From NCBI RefSeq assembly GCF_008065375.1, contig NZ_VJYI01000002.1:1054001-1118000 (forward strand): a DNA stretch of 64,000 bases, written 5' to 3'. This DNA is from Nonomuraea sp. SYSU D8015. Its GTDB lineage: Bacteria > Actinomycetota > Actinomycetes > Streptosporangiales > Streptosporangiaceae. A program made the translations under genes and the position numbers. The stretch's first letter is position 1; each line of letters starts with the position of its first letter. Positions 30,296 to 38,892 of the stretch are shown here, piece by piece. Under the pieces are notes generated by a model, which saw only the letters and a program-made list of their open reading frames with translations, did no database searches and was not told the origin of the DNA.

Positions 30296-30490
30296 GAGGG
30301 CCGAGTACCTGTGAGAGCCGAGTTCAAACCCATGTGATGGCAGGTTACGGACCGCACCCGCGAGGGTAGCCGGGCGGCTATGCACGGCTGCTCAGATCTC
30401 GACGCGCCGGTCCCGGAGCGGGACCGCCCTCCGGTCGCGAGGGGTGGTGGACAGGAGTGCGGGACGCTGCGGCTGCGTGCCGACCGGCCG

Positions 30491-31558
30491 GTGACGGCGC
30501 TGGTCGAGGGCGTGGAGCGCATCGCGGTGCTGCGGGCCAACGCGCTCGGCGACTACCTGATGGCCGTGCCGGCGCTGGAGGCGCTCAAGCGGGCCTACCC
30601 CGGCGCGCGGCTGACGTTGCTCGGCACCGCCATGCACGCCGGGTTCCTCACGGGACGGCCGGGGCCGGTGGACGACGTGGTGGCGTTGCCGCCGATCACG
30701 GGGGTGTCGACGGCGGAGAGCGGGCATCCGGTGCCGGACGGGCTCTGCGACGAGCTGCGGGAGCGGCGGTTCGACCTGGCCGTGCAGATCCACGGCGGCG
30801 GCCGGTTCTCCAACCCGTTCATCCGGCGGCTCGGCGCGCGGGTGACGGCCGGGCTGCGGGCCAGGGATGCCGAACGGCTGGACCGCTGGGTGCCGTACAC
30901 GGACTACCACCACGAGACGCTGCGCTTCCTGCAGGTGGCCGAGCTGGTCGGCGCGGTCGCCGACGGGCTGGAGCCGCGCCTGGCGATCACGGAGCACGAC
31001 CGGGCGGAGGTGTCCGCCGCGCTGGGGGAGCCGCCGCAGGGCCTGGTCGCCGTGCACCCGGGCGCGACCGATCCCCGCCGCCGCTGGCCGGTGGAGCGCT
31101 TCGCCGAGGTGGCCGACCAGACCGACCGGCCCGTCGTGGTCACCGGCACCGAGGAGGAGCGGCACCTGGTTGAAGGGGTGATCGCCGCGATGCGCAAGCC
31201 GGCGCTCCCTGTCGTGGGCGTCCTCGGCATCGGCGGCCTGGCCGCGCTGTACGAGCGCTGCGACCTGCTGATCGCCAACGACACCGGCCCCCGCCACCTG
31301 GCCGCCGCCATCGGCACGCCGACGGTCGCCGTCTACTGGTGCGGCAACCTCATCAACCACGGACCGCTCTCCAGAACGAGGCACCGGCCGCTGATCTCGT
31401 GGACCACGGCGTGCCCGGAGTGCGGCGCCAGCGGCGTGGACGTGACCGCCGAACGCTGCCCGCACGACATGTCGTGGGTGACCGACGTGTCGGTGGGCAG
31501 GGTGATGGAGCAGGTCAGAGACCTGCTGATGGTGGAAGGAAGATGTGGACATGAGTGA
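30491..31558 (+). CDS. GT9-family glycosyltransferase (heptosyltransferase-like)
   Basis: 355 aa from GTG 30491. The conserved domain starts at RIAVLRANALGDYLMAVPAL (~10-29), and the GT-B C-terminal half has LVAVHPGATDPRRRWPVERF, RPVVVTGTEEER and CDLLIANDTGPRHLAAAIGT, the GT9 donor-site signature. The family includes LPS heptosyltransferases using ADP-heptose, and the divergent gene makes exactly such a donor, so a heptose-containing surface glycan is plausible. No good ribosome site precedes GTG 30491; ATG 30380 is the longest alternative and adds 37 poorly conserved residues. A small acidic protein gene overlaps its end by 8 bp. Confidence 0.88.
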   Translation: MTALVEGVERIAVLRANALGDYLMAVPALEALKRAYPGARLTLLGTAMHAGFLTGRPGPVDDVVALPPITGVSTAESGHPVPDGLCDELRERRFDLAVQIHGGGRFSNPFIRRLGARVTAGLRARDAERLDRWVPYTDYHHETLRFLQVAELVGAVADGLEPRLAITEHDRAEVSAALGEPPQGLVAVHPGATDPRRRWPVERFAEVADQTDRPVVVTGTEEERHLVEGVIAAMRKPALPVVGVLGIGGLAALYERCDLLIANDTGPRHLAAAIGTPTVAVYWCGNLINHGPLSRTRHRPLISWTTACPECGASGVDVTAERCPHDMSWVTDVSVGRVMEQVRDLLMVEGRCGHE

Positions 31559-31850
31559 CCACGCGGTGCTCGACGAACTGAGACAGGCCATTGACGAGGC
31601 GTTCGGCGGGCAGGATCGGGTCGCGATCCGTGAGGTGTACGCGCGGGCCTCCGCGCACGTCAATCTGCCCGCCGACCTGCTCGCGCACCTCAACGAGCTG
31701 CCCGAGGGCGCCTACAGCAGGCAGGAGGTGACGGAGGCGATCAACGACGTCATCCGCCGCCGCGGCGAGCAGGACAGTCTGGGGTTGCTGGACGTCCCGC
31801 GGCAGGTGCGCCCCGTGCAGGAGAGCGATCCCCGGGAGCCGGGCGCGTAA
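31551..31850 (+). CDS. Small acidic protein, DUF2795-like
   Basis: 99 aa. ATG 31551 lies inside the end of the GT9 gene with GGAAGGAAG 8 nt upstream. Mostly helical: LDELRQAIDEAFGG, then LLAHLNELPEGAYSRQEVTE and INDVIRRRGEQ. The region around LNELPEGAYSRQEV recalls the DUF2795 fold of small actinobacterial proteins; the match is loose. No function can be assigned. Confidence 0.7.
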   Translation: MSDHAVLDELRQAIDEAFGGQDRVAIREVYARASAHVNLPADLLAHLNELPEGAYSRQEVTEAINDVIRRRGEQDSLGLLDVPRQVRPVQESDPREPGA

Positions 31851-31864
31851 CGAATTTCGGGAGC

Positions 31865-31886
31865 CGGCCGCATAGCGGGGCGGCCG
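31865..31886 (+). terminator. Weak hairpin before the sigma factor gene
   Basis: Stem CGGCCGC/GCGGCCG (7 bp) with an 8-nt loop, 15 bp after the small acidic gene. Short for a terminator, but it separates two functional units. Confidence 0.4.
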
Positions 31887-31929
31887 CGCGGCGTCTGAGA
31901 GGGTGACATCAACCCCTCTGGAGGTGATC

Positions 31930-32439
31930 GTGGACGCCGCGGACGAGCAACGTTTCCGCGAGTTCGTCGCCGCGCGTTCTCCCGCCCTGATGCGGCTCGG
32001 GTTCCTGCTCACCGGTGGTGACCAGCACGCGGCCGAGGACCTGGTGCAGAGCGCGCTGGCGAAGCTGGCGGCCAAGTGGCGGCGCGTGGACGCGCCGGAG
32101 GCGTACACCAAGCAGATCATGTACCGGCAGCAGATCAGCTGGTGGCGGGCGAGCGGGCGGCGCGGCGAGGTGGTGCAGGCCGATCCTCCCGAACGGGCCG
32201 ACCGGGACCTCAACCACCAGAGCGAGCTGCGCATGGTGCTGCGGTCCGCGCTGGCCAGGCTGACCGCGCGGCAGCGCACGGTGCTGGTGCTGCGGTATTT
32301 CGAGGACCTGCCCGAGCAGGAGATCGCCCAGGTGCTCGGCTGCACCGTCGGCACGGTCAGGAGCACCGCCCACCGGTCTCTGGCACGCCTGCGCGAGATC
32401 GCCCCAGAGCTGGCACAGGAACTGGAGGTGGCCCGGTGA
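31930..32439 (+). CDS. SigE-family RNA polymerase sigma factor (ECF)
   Basis: 169 aa. GTG 31930 is supported by GGAGG 5 nt upstream; a GTG at 31903 is less well placed. Region 2: FVAARSPALMRLGFLLTGGD and AEDLVQSALAKLAAKW, region 4: LPEQEIAQVLGCTVGTVRST with its helix-turn-helix (~130-150). The linker region has QISWWRASGRRGEV, the pattern of the streptomycete SigE group. The next gene overlaps by 3 bp and encodes a membrane protein with a short cytosolic N-terminus, in the position normally held by an anti-sigma factor. Confidence 0.93.
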   Translation: MDAADEQRFREFVAARSPALMRLGFLLTGGDQHAAEDLVQSALAKLAAKWRRVDAPEAYTKQIMYRQQISWWRASGRRGEVVQADPPERADRDLNHQSELRMVLRSALARLTARQRTVLVLRYFEDLPEQEIAQVLGCTVGTVRSTAHRSLARLREIAPELAQELEVAR

Positions 32440-33644
32440 CCCGACTGCTTCGCGACACCATGGACGAGTGGGCCGGCGAGGCCCGCGTCCCCCACGACCT
32501 GGCCGACCGGGCGCTACGGAGGCGCGCCTGGAAGCCGGCCGGGGCCGCCGTGCTGGTGGTGGGTCTGGTGGCGGCCGTCGCCGTGTTCGTCACCGGTCAG
32601 CGCGCTCCCGAGGTGACGGTGCGCCCGGCCAACGGGGTCACGCTCCCGGCCCGGCCGTCGCCGGCGCCGACCGACGTGCGGGCCGACACCGAGAACAGCC
32701 CACCGGCCAAGCTCATCGCGGCGGGCCGCATGGCCGTGTCCGCCTACTACACGTACCAGCGGGAGCAGGTCACCGAGGATCAGGTGCGCATCACGCGCAC
32801 GTGGTCGCTCTACGATCCGCGTACCGACGGCTACGAGCGCACCTCGTGGGCCTGGGTGGACGTGGCGCCCGGGCTCCAGGTCGCCGCCGTGCTGGAGGGG
32901 GACCTGATCAGCAAGCGGCTGGGCATCCTGGACATGGAAACCCGGCAGATCCTGAAGTGGTTCGACCTGGACCATCCGGTGGCGTCCGTCTCCTGGTCGC
33001 CCGACGGCACCAGGGTCCTCGCCACCGCCTACTCCGACTATCCGGACGTCCTGCAGGGCAAGGGCGACCAGGCGGCCCCGACCGGGAGCAGCCCGCGCAC
33101 CGGCTACTACATCGTCGACGTCGAGTCGGGCGCCACGGACTACCACGAGCTGCCTCCGCTGCCCGGCGACTGGCCCTCGCGTAGCCAGAACGAGGGCCCG
33201 ACCAACTCCAATGCCCGCCAGGACCTCGGCTGGAGCCTCGACGGCACGTTGATCTGGGGGCCCACCGTCAACGCCGTCGACCGGGTCTTCTACAGCCTCG
33301 ACGGAGAGCAGCGGGACGCTCCCGACGGCGAGCGGTACGTACGGCACTCGCGCATCTCCGCGATCTCGCCGAACGGCCGCCTCGTGCTCGGCCCCGACGG
33401 CCTGCCCACCAAGATCACCGATCGTGAGACCGGCGAGATCGCAGGCCGCCAGAACGTGCTGCAACTGCACGCCTGGGCCGACGACGACAACGTCCTCGCG
33501 CTCGGCTGCGCGGGCTCGTGCGAGAACGAGTTCAACAATGGGCTCGTCCTGGTGAGCGTGGACGGCAAGCGGATGACCCAGCTCGCCGCCAACCGGGACA
33601 GCCAGGAGGACGGCTCCTGGCGCTGGGTGCTCACCCCGAGGTAA
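32436..33644 (+). CDS. Membrane protein with beta-propeller-like domain, putative sigma-factor partner
   Basis: 402 aa. GTG 32436 overlaps the sigma factor stop, with GGAGG 7 nt upstream. Residues 1-32 are cytosolic (LLRDTMDEWAGEARVPHDLA), one membrane segment ~35-54 (AAVLVVGLVAAVAVFV), and the rest is extracellular with WD40/TolB-like blades (VASVSWSPDGTRVLATAYSD, QDLGWSLDGTLIWGP, SRISAISPNGRLVLGPDG). No zinc-binding anti-sigma motif (HxxxCxxC) is present. By position it may sequester the sigma factor through its short N-terminus and sense an external signal through the propeller. This is an inference from gene order. Confidence 0.75.
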   Translation: MTRLLRDTMDEWAGEARVPHDLADRALRRRAWKPAGAAVLVVGLVAAVAVFVTGQRAPEVTVRPANGVTLPARPSPAPTDVRADTENSPPAKLIAAGRMAVSAYYTYQREQVTEDQVRITRTWSLYDPRTDGYERTSWAWVDVAPGLQVAAVLEGDLISKRLGILDMETRQILKWFDLDHPVASVSWSPDGTRVLATAYSDYPDVLQGKGDQAAPTGSSPRTGYYIVDVESGATDYHELPPLPGDWPSRSQNEGPTNSNARQDLGWSLDGTLIWGPTVNAVDRVFYSLDGEQRDAPDGERYVRHSRISAISPNGRLVLGPDGLPTKITDRETGEIAGRQNVLQLHAWADDDNVLALGCAGSCENEFNNGLVLVSVDGKRMTQLAANRDSQEDGSWRWVLTPR

Positions 33645-33680
33645 CGCATGACGGGGCCCTGACGGGGCAGCGCACCGGCC

Positions 33681-34904
33681 ATGAAGCGGATCGCCCTCCT
33701 CCTGGCCGGGGCGCTGCTCCTGACCGCGTGCGCCGCGGCCCAGCCTCGGGACACGCGCGTCACCCTGGAGTTCTTCCAGTTCAAGCCGGAGGCCGTCGAG
33801 ACCTTCGACAAGATCATCAAGGACTTCGAGGCCGCGCACCCCCGCGTCGACGTGGTGCAGAACCACTCGCCCACCGCCGAGAGCGCCATCAGGGCCAGGC
33901 TCGTCAAGGACGACATCCCCGACGTCATCGCGCTGAACGGCAACAGCGTCTTCGGCGAGCTGGCCTCGGCCGGCGTCTTCTACGACTTCGCCCGCGCCCC
34001 GATCGCCGCGGACGTCTCCCCGTCCATCCAGCGCATTCTCGACGACCTCGGCACCCATCGGCCGGGGGAGCGCAACGGGCTTCCGTTCGCCTCCAACGGC
34101 AACGGCGTCATCTACAACAAGGACCTCTTCGCGCGGCACGGCCTGAGCCCGCCCACGCGGTGGTCGGAGGTCGTGGCAGCCGCGCGAAGGCTCGGCGCCG
34201 CCGGGGTCACCCCGTTCTACGCCACGCTCGCGGACGCCTGGACGACCCTGCCCGCCTTCAACGCCCTGGCCGGGAACGTGCCCGCGCCCGGCTTCTTCGC
34301 GCGGCGCACGGCCGGGAAGACCACCTTCGCGGCCGAGTATCCGCAGGTCGCGGCCAAACTGCGGGAGCTCTTCGGCTACGGCCAGCGGGACAGGTTCTCG
34401 CGCACGTACGAGGACGGCAACCAGGCCTTCGCCCAGGGCAAGGCCGCGATGTACCTCCAGGGCAGCTTCGCGCTCCCGGCGATCGCCACGTACGAGCCGG
34501 ACTTCGAGATCGGCACGTTCGCGCTGCCCGCCACCGAGAACCCGGCGGACACCCGGCTGGTCTCCGGCGTGGACGTGGCGCTGACCCTGCCCCGCGAGCC
34601 CGAGCACCCCGAGGAGTCGATGGCCTTCCTCGCATATCTCCTCCGGCCCGAGGTCATGACCGCCTACGCACGCGAGCAGCGGGCCGTGCCGCCCGTCGAG
34701 AACCCTCCCTCCGACGATCCCGCGCTGGCCGGGCTCATGCCGTATTTCGCGGCGGGCCGGCTGACCGGGTACGCCGACCACCACATCCCCCTGACCATCC
34801 CGCTGGACCAGCTCCTGCAGCAGTTCCTGATCGACGGCGACCAGGCGGCCCTGCTGCGCGATCTGGACCGCGAATGGGACAAGGTAGCCGCCCGCCGATC
34901 CTGA
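33681..34904 (+). CDS. Sugar ABC transporter substrate-binding lipoprotein
   Basis: 407 aa extracellular solute-binding protein family 1. Lipoprotein signal with lipobox LLTAC (Cys17). Body: LEFFQFKPEAVETFDKIIKD, DDIPDVIALNGNSVFGEL, LPFASNGNGVIYNKDLFARH and GKAAMYLQGSFALP are family features. Starts 36 bp after the sigma/partner pair and is followed within 15 bp by two permease genes. The substrate is probably an oligosaccharide; no CelR operator is present upstream, so cellobiose is not specially indicated. Confidence 0.93.
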   Translation: MKRIALLLAGALLLTACAAAQPRDTRVTLEFFQFKPEAVETFDKIIKDFEAAHPRVDVVQNHSPTAESAIRARLVKDDIPDVIALNGNSVFGELASAGVFYDFARAPIAADVSPSIQRILDDLGTHRPGERNGLPFASNGNGVIYNKDLFARHGLSPPTRWSEVVAAARRLGAAGVTPFYATLADAWTTLPAFNALAGNVPAPGFFARRTAGKTTFAAEYPQVAAKLRELFGYGQRDRFSRTYEDGNQAFAQGKAAMYLQGSFALPAIATYEPDFEIGTFALPATENPADTRLVSGVDVALTLPREPEHPEESMAFLAYLLRPEVMTAYAREQRAVPPVENPPSDDPALAGLMPYFAAGRLTGYADHHIPLTIPLDQLLQQFLIDGDQAALLRDLDREWDKVAARRS

Positions 34905-34919
34905 CCCCCGGACATTCCC

Positions 34920-35771
34920 ATGCGTACCTACTACTGGATGGTCATCCCGGCCTTAGCCCTGTTCCTGATCTTCCACACCGTCCCCGTGCTGCAGGGCTTC
35001 TACTACAGCCTCACCGACTCGCCCGGATACGGCTCGTACGACTTCGTCGGCCTCAAGAACTACGCGAGCCTCTTCGCCGACGACCGGATCCTCGACGCCT
35101 ACCTGTTCACCTTCAAGTTCGCCGTCGTCGCCACCGTGGCCACCAACGCCCTGGCCCTGGCGATCGCGCTCGGGCTCAACGCGCGCATCCACTTCCGCAC
35201 CGCGCTGCGCGGCGTCTTCTTCATCCCGAACGTGCTGGCCATCCTCATCATCGGCTACGTCTTCAACTACCTGTTCGCCAACTCGCTGCCGGCCATCGCG
35301 CAGGCAGCCGGGATCGAGGCGCTGAGCACGAACATCCTGGCCGACCCCGATCTCGCCTGGCTCGGCATCGTGGCGGTCGCGGTCTGGCAGGCGGCGGCGT
35401 TCAACATCATCATCTATCTCGCCGGGCTGCAGACGATCTCCGACGACGTGCGGGAGGCCGCGACCATCGACGGCGCGGGCTCGTGGCGGCAGTTCGTCTC
35501 GATCGTCTTCCCGCTGATCGCGCCGTTCTTCACGATCAACATGGTGCTCTCGCTGAAGAACTTCCTGCAGGTCTTCGACCACATCGTGGCGCTCACCAAC
35601 GGCGGTCCCGGCACCGCGACCACGTCGGTCTCCCTGCTCATCTACAGCGGCGGCCTGGAGGGCGGCGAGTACGCCTACCAGACGGCCAACGCGATCATCT
35701 ACTTCCTCGTCATCGTCGCGGTGTCCGTCTTCCAGATGCGGGTGCTCCAACGACGGGAGATGAGCGCATGA
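34920..35771 (+). CDS. Sugar ABC transporter permease (MalF-type)
   Basis: 283 aa with six predicted membrane segments, the first at ~5-22 (MVIPALALFLIFHTVPVL). The cytosolic EAA loop that docks the ATPase reads REAATIDGAGSWRQFVSIVF (~180-200). ATG 34920 lies 15 bp after the binding-protein gene, and the next permease overlaps by 4 bp (ATGA). Confidence 0.94.
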   Translation: MRTYYWMVIPALALFLIFHTVPVLQGFYYSLTDSPGYGSYDFVGLKNYASLFADDRILDAYLFTFKFAVVATVATNALALAIALGLNARIHFRTALRGVFFIPNVLAILIIGYVFNYLFANSLPAIAQAAGIEALSTNILADPDLAWLGIVAVAVWQAAAFNIIIYLAGLQTISDDVREAATIDGAGSWRQFVSIVFPLIAPFFTINMVLSLKNFLQVFDHIVALTNGGPGTATTSVSLLIYSGGLEGGEYAYQTANAIIYFLVIVAVSVFQMRVLQRREMSA

Positions 35772-36583
35772 AACGCGCGAATCCGTGGCTGACGGCCCTC
35801 CTCGCAGCCTGCTCGCTCACCGTCCTGATCCCGCTGTACTTCACCGTGATCACCGCGCTGAAGAAGCCGGCCGAGCTCGCCGGCGCGGGATTCGACCTGC
35901 CCGACGACCCCCAGTGGGCCAACTTCGCCGAGGCCTGGCAGGTGACGAACTATCCGCAGGCCGCGCTGAACAGCGCCCTGATCACCGTCGGCGCCGTGAT
36001 CCTGACCCTGCTGACCAACTCCCTCGTCGCCTACGCCATCGCCCGCAACCTGCACCGGCGCCTCTTCAAGGGGCTGTACTTCTACTTCGTGTCGGCGCTG
36101 TTCGTGCCGTTCCCGATCATCATGCTGCCGGTCATCAAGCAGACCTCGCTGCTGGGCCTGGACAACCAGCTGGGGCTGATCCTGCTCTATGTGGTCTACG
36201 GCCTGGCGTTCAACATTTTCCTGTACGTCGGCTACATCAAGTCGATTCCGAGGGCGCTGGAGGAGGCGGCCCGCGTGGACGGCGCCGGCACCTGGACGGT
36301 GTTCTGGCGGGTGATCTTCCCGCTGCTCGCCCCCATGAACGCCACCGTGGGCATACTCACGTTCCTGTGGGCCTGGAACGACTTCCTCCTGCCCCTGGTC
36401 GTCCTGTCCAGCCCGAGCGCCAGGACCCTCCCCTTGGTCCAGTACGTGTTCCAGAGCCAGTTCAGCACCGACTACACGACGGCCTTCGCCTCCTATCTGA
36501 TGGCGCTGGCCCCGGCGCTGCTCGTCTACCTGTTCGCCCAGCGCTGGGTGATCTCAGGTGTGCTGCGTGGGGCGGTCAAGTAG
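35768..36583 (+). CDS. Sugar ABC transporter permease (MalG-type)
   Basis: 271 aa, six membrane segments (first ~8-28). EAA loop: LEEAARVDGAGTWTVFWRVI. ATG 35768 overlaps the previous stop. No ATP-binding subunit gene follows; in actinomycetes such importers usually borrow a shared MsiK-type ATPase encoded elsewhere. Confidence 0.94.
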   Translation: MKRANPWLTALLAACSLTVLIPLYFTVITALKKPAELAGAGFDLPDDPQWANFAEAWQVTNYPQAALNSALITVGAVILTLLTNSLVAYAIARNLHRRLFKGLYFYFVSALFVPFPIIMLPVIKQTSLLGLDNQLGLILLYVVYGLAFNIFLYVGYIKSIPRALEEAARVDGAGTWTVFWRVIFPLLAPMNATVGILTFLWAWNDFLLPLVVLSSPSARTLPLVQYVFQSQFSTDYTTAFASYLMALAPALLVYLFAQRWVISGVLRGAVK

Positions 36584-36594
36584 CCTGATTTTTG

Positions 36595-36607
36595 ACCGAT
36601 CGTTCTC
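36595..36607. promoter_or_regulatory. Candidate TetR operator, copy upstream of tetR
   Basis: ACCGATCGTTCTC, 21 bp before the TetR start. The reverse complement of nearly the same 13-mer (12 of 13 identical) occurs at 37206-37218, in front of the next gene. The shared motif makes it a likely binding site of the TetR protein. Confidence 0.5.
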
Positions 36608-36628
36608 GATAGTGTTAACGTCGGCGGC

Positions 36629-37207
36629 GTGGCACGGAGCAAGGAGTTCGACCCCGAGGTCGCGCTGGAGAAGGCGCTGGAGCTGTTCTGGGAGCGCGGC
36701 TACGAGGGCACGTCGATGGCGGACCTCGTGGCGCACCTGGGCATCGCGCGGGCCAGCATCTACGGGACCTTCGGCGGCAAGCGCGAGCTCTACCTGAAGG
36801 CGCTGGAGCTCTACCTGGCGCGGCGCGACGTGGTCTCGCCGCTGTCCCACCCGGGTCCCGCGCTGCCCGCGCTGCGCGCCTTCCTCGACTCCTACGTGGC
36901 GGAATGCCTGGCCGACGAGCTGCGGCGGGGCTGCATGGTGGTCAACACGGCCGTCGAGTTCGCCTCACGCGACGCGGCGGTGTCGAAGAGAGTGGCGGAG
37001 AGCTGGACGGGGCTGGAGACCGCCATGGCCGCCGCGCTCGTCAGGGCCCGCGCGCAGGGGGAGATCCCGGCGGGCAAGGACCCGCACGCGCTGGCCAGGT
37101 TCCTGCTCGTGCTGCTGCAGGGCATCAGGGTCCTCGGCCGGGCCGACCCGGACCCGCGCAGGCTCCGTGACGCGGTCGATCAGGCCATGACGGCTGTCCA
37201 AATTTGA
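36629..37207 (+). CDS. TetR-family transcriptional regulator
   Basis: 192 aa. GTG 36629, MARSKEFDPEVALEKALELF. The N-terminal helix-turn-helix (~20-60) is GTSMADLVAHLGIARASIYG then TFGGKRELYLKAL, typical of TetR. The ligand-binding domain has a Cys in RRGCMVVNTAVEF, a feature of the YcdC/AcrR-like subgroup. The adjacent SDR gene begins 20 bp later and carries a matching operator-like motif, so this protein probably represses itself and the SDR. Confidence 0.93.
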   Translation: MARSKEFDPEVALEKALELFWERGYEGTSMADLVAHLGIARASIYGTFGGKRELYLKALELYLARRDVVSPLSHPGPALPALRAFLDSYVAECLADELRRGCMVVNTAVEFASRDAAVSKRVAESWTGLETAMAAALVRARAQGEIPAGKDPHALARFLLVLLQGIRVLGRADPDPRRLRDAVDQAMTAVQI

Positions 37208-37218
37208 GAACGATTGGT
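37206..37218. promoter_or_regulatory. Candidate TetR operator, copy before the SDR gene
   Basis: GAGAACGATTGGT overlaps the tetR stop codon and lies 9 bp before the preferred SDR start. Its reverse complement matches the motif at 36595-36607 in 12 of 13 positions. Confidence 0.5.
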
Positions 37219-37227
37219 ATGGAATTA

Positions 37228-37983
37228 ATGAAGCGTTTTGACGGAAAGGTCGCTCTCGTCACCGGCGCCACCGGGGTGGTGGGCGGGGCGGTCGCGCGGG
37301 CGTACGCGAAGGAAGGCGCCGCCGTGCTCGCCGTGGGGCGCGACAACGCCCGGCTGGGCGCGCTCGTGAAGGAGATCGAGGACGACGGGGGACGGGCGAG
37401 CGCGTTCGCCGCCGACGTCACCAGGTCGTCCGAGGCCGCCGCCATGGTGGCCGCCGCCGTCTCCCGGTACGGCGGCCTCGACGTGGCCTGCAACGCCGCC
37501 GGGATCTTCGGCATGCTGGCGCCCGTGGCCGACTACGACGAGGACGTCTGGGACGACGTACTGGCCGTGAACCTGAAGGGCGTGTTCCTGTCGATGAAGC
37601 ACGAGATCGCCCACATGCGCGCGCACGGCGGCGCCGTCGTCAACGTCGCCTCCAACCTGGGCGCACACTGGCGCCTGCCGGGCGCGGCGGCGTATGCGGC
37701 GTCGAAGGCCGCCGTGAGCCACCTGACCCGCACCGCCGCCCGCGACCACATCGCCGACGGCGTCCGCGTCAACGCCGTCAGCCCCGGTCCGATCGACTCG
37801 CCGATGGCCACCCGCCCGGGAGAGACGCGAGAGGAACGGGACGAGCGCCTGCGCGGCGCCCTGCCGATCGGCCGGGTCGCCGCCCCCGAGGAGATCGCGG
37901 CCGCTGTGCTGTGGCTCTCGTCTCCGGAGTCGAGCTTCGTCGTCGGCCAGGACCACGTGATCGACGGCGGCGCCACCGCCTGA
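37228..37983 (+). CDS. Short-chain dehydrogenase/reductase
   Basis: 251 aa, classical SDR using NAD(P)H. Cofactor motif VALVTGATGVVGGAVARAY (~7-25; TGxxGxxG with the usual spacing altered), D in FAADVTRS, NAAG in ACNAAGIFGM, active-site YAASK (YxxxK) and the proline-Gly turn SPGPIDSPM. The C-terminus VVGQDHVIDGGATA is standard. ATG 37228 (MKRFDGKVAL) fits homologues; ATG 37219 and TTG 37204 are possible. Likely under the adjacent TetR regulator, which suggests a response to a small hydrophobic or carbonyl compound. Five bp separate it from the convergent PhzF-like gene. Confidence 0.92.
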   Translation: MKRFDGKVALVTGATGVVGGAVARAYAKEGAAVLAVGRDNARLGALVKEIEDDGGRASAFAADVTRSSEAAAMVAAAVSRYGGLDVACNAAGIFGMLAPVADYDEDVWDDVLAVNLKGVFLSMKHEIAHMRAHGGAVVNVASNLGAHWRLPGAAAYAASKAAVSHLTRTAARDHIADGVRVNAVSPGPIDSPMATRPGETREERDERLRGALPIGRVAAPEEIAAAVLWLSSPESSFVVGQDHVIDGGATA

Positions 37984-37988
37984 TCGCC

Positions 37989-38828
37989 CTACGGGATGGG
38001 CACCGCGGTGCCGGACACCGTGACGCGGGTGTCGCCGGGGATCGCGGTGCACGTCAGGAGGCTCGGCCGCCCCATGTCGACGCCCTGGTGAATGGTGAGG
38101 CCGGCGCCGTCCTCGAGGTGTCCCAGGGCACGCAGGTAGCCGGTGAAGGCGGCCGCCGCCGCGCCGGTGGCCGGATCCTCGACCACGCCGCCGGGCGGGA
38201 ACGGGTTGCGGGCATGGAAGACGGCCGGGGATTCGGCCCAGAAGAGGTGGACGGTGGTCCAGCCCAGCTCGGCCATGATCTTGCCGAGGGCGTCGAAGTC
38301 GTAGTCGAGGTCGGCCAGGCGGTCCCGGGTGGCCGCGGCCAGGACGAGATGGTCGTTTCCGGCGTTGGCGACGTGCGCCGGATAAGCGGGGTCCAAATCG
38401 TCGGACGACCAGCGCAGCGCGGCGAGCGTCGACCGTACCTCGTCCTCGGCGGCCGGGCGGGTGGAGGTGGGCGGGCTCGTCAGGGTGGCGGTGATGTCAC
38501 CGGCCGATCCTGCGACGATCTCCACCGGGACCGGGCCCACCTGGGTGGCGAGGTGCACGGTTCCGGGGCCGATCCGCTCGCCGAGCGCGACCGAGGTCGC
38601 GATCGTCGCGTGACCGCAGAAGGCCACTTCGGTCAGCGGGCTGAAGTACCGGACCCGGTAGTGCCGCTCTCCCGTGGGGAGGAGGAAGGCCGTCTCGGAA
38701 TAGCCGACGTCGGCGGCGATGGCGAGCATCTCCGCGTCTGACAATCCCTGGGCGTCCAGGACCACCCCGGCGGGGTTGCCCCCGGAGGGAGTGGTGGTGA
38801 AAGCGGTATATCTCAGGACTTCGGTCAC
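37989..38828 (-). CDS. PhzF-family isomerase/epimerase
   Basis: 279 aa. GTG 38828 (VTEVLRYTAF). The diaminopimelate epimerase-like double fold: TTPSGGNPAGVVL, catalytic Glu in GYSETAFLLP, FCGHATIATSVA and VEDPATGAAAAAFTGYL are diagnostic. PhzF proteins isomerise phenazine precursors, but most homologues outside phenazine loci have unknown substrates, and no phenazine genes are nearby. Confidence 0.92.
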   Translation of the reverse strand: MTEVLRYTAFTTTPSGGNPAGVVLDAQGLSDAEMLAIAADVGYSETAFLLPTGERHYRVRYFSPLTEVAFCGHATIATSVALGERIGPGTVHLATQVGPVPVEIVAGSAGDITATLTSPPTSTRPAAEDEVRSTLAALRWSSDDLDPAYPAHVANAGNDHLVLAAATRDRLADLDYDFDALGKIMAELGWTTVHLFWAESPAVFHARNPFPPGGVVEDPATGAAAAAFTGYLRALGHLEDGAGLTIHQGVDMGRPSLLTCTAIPGDTRVTVSGTAVPIP

Positions 38829-38892
38829 CCGACCATCATCGCGCCTGCCGGGGGTAGAGATGGGAAGCGGGTTTCCGCTGGAGGGGGAGGGG

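Noticed and set aside
33645..33680. CelR operator in front of the sugar importer
   Set aside because: No copy or near-copy of TGGGAGCGCTCCCA was found before the importer genes, so membership of the CelR regulon is not supported.
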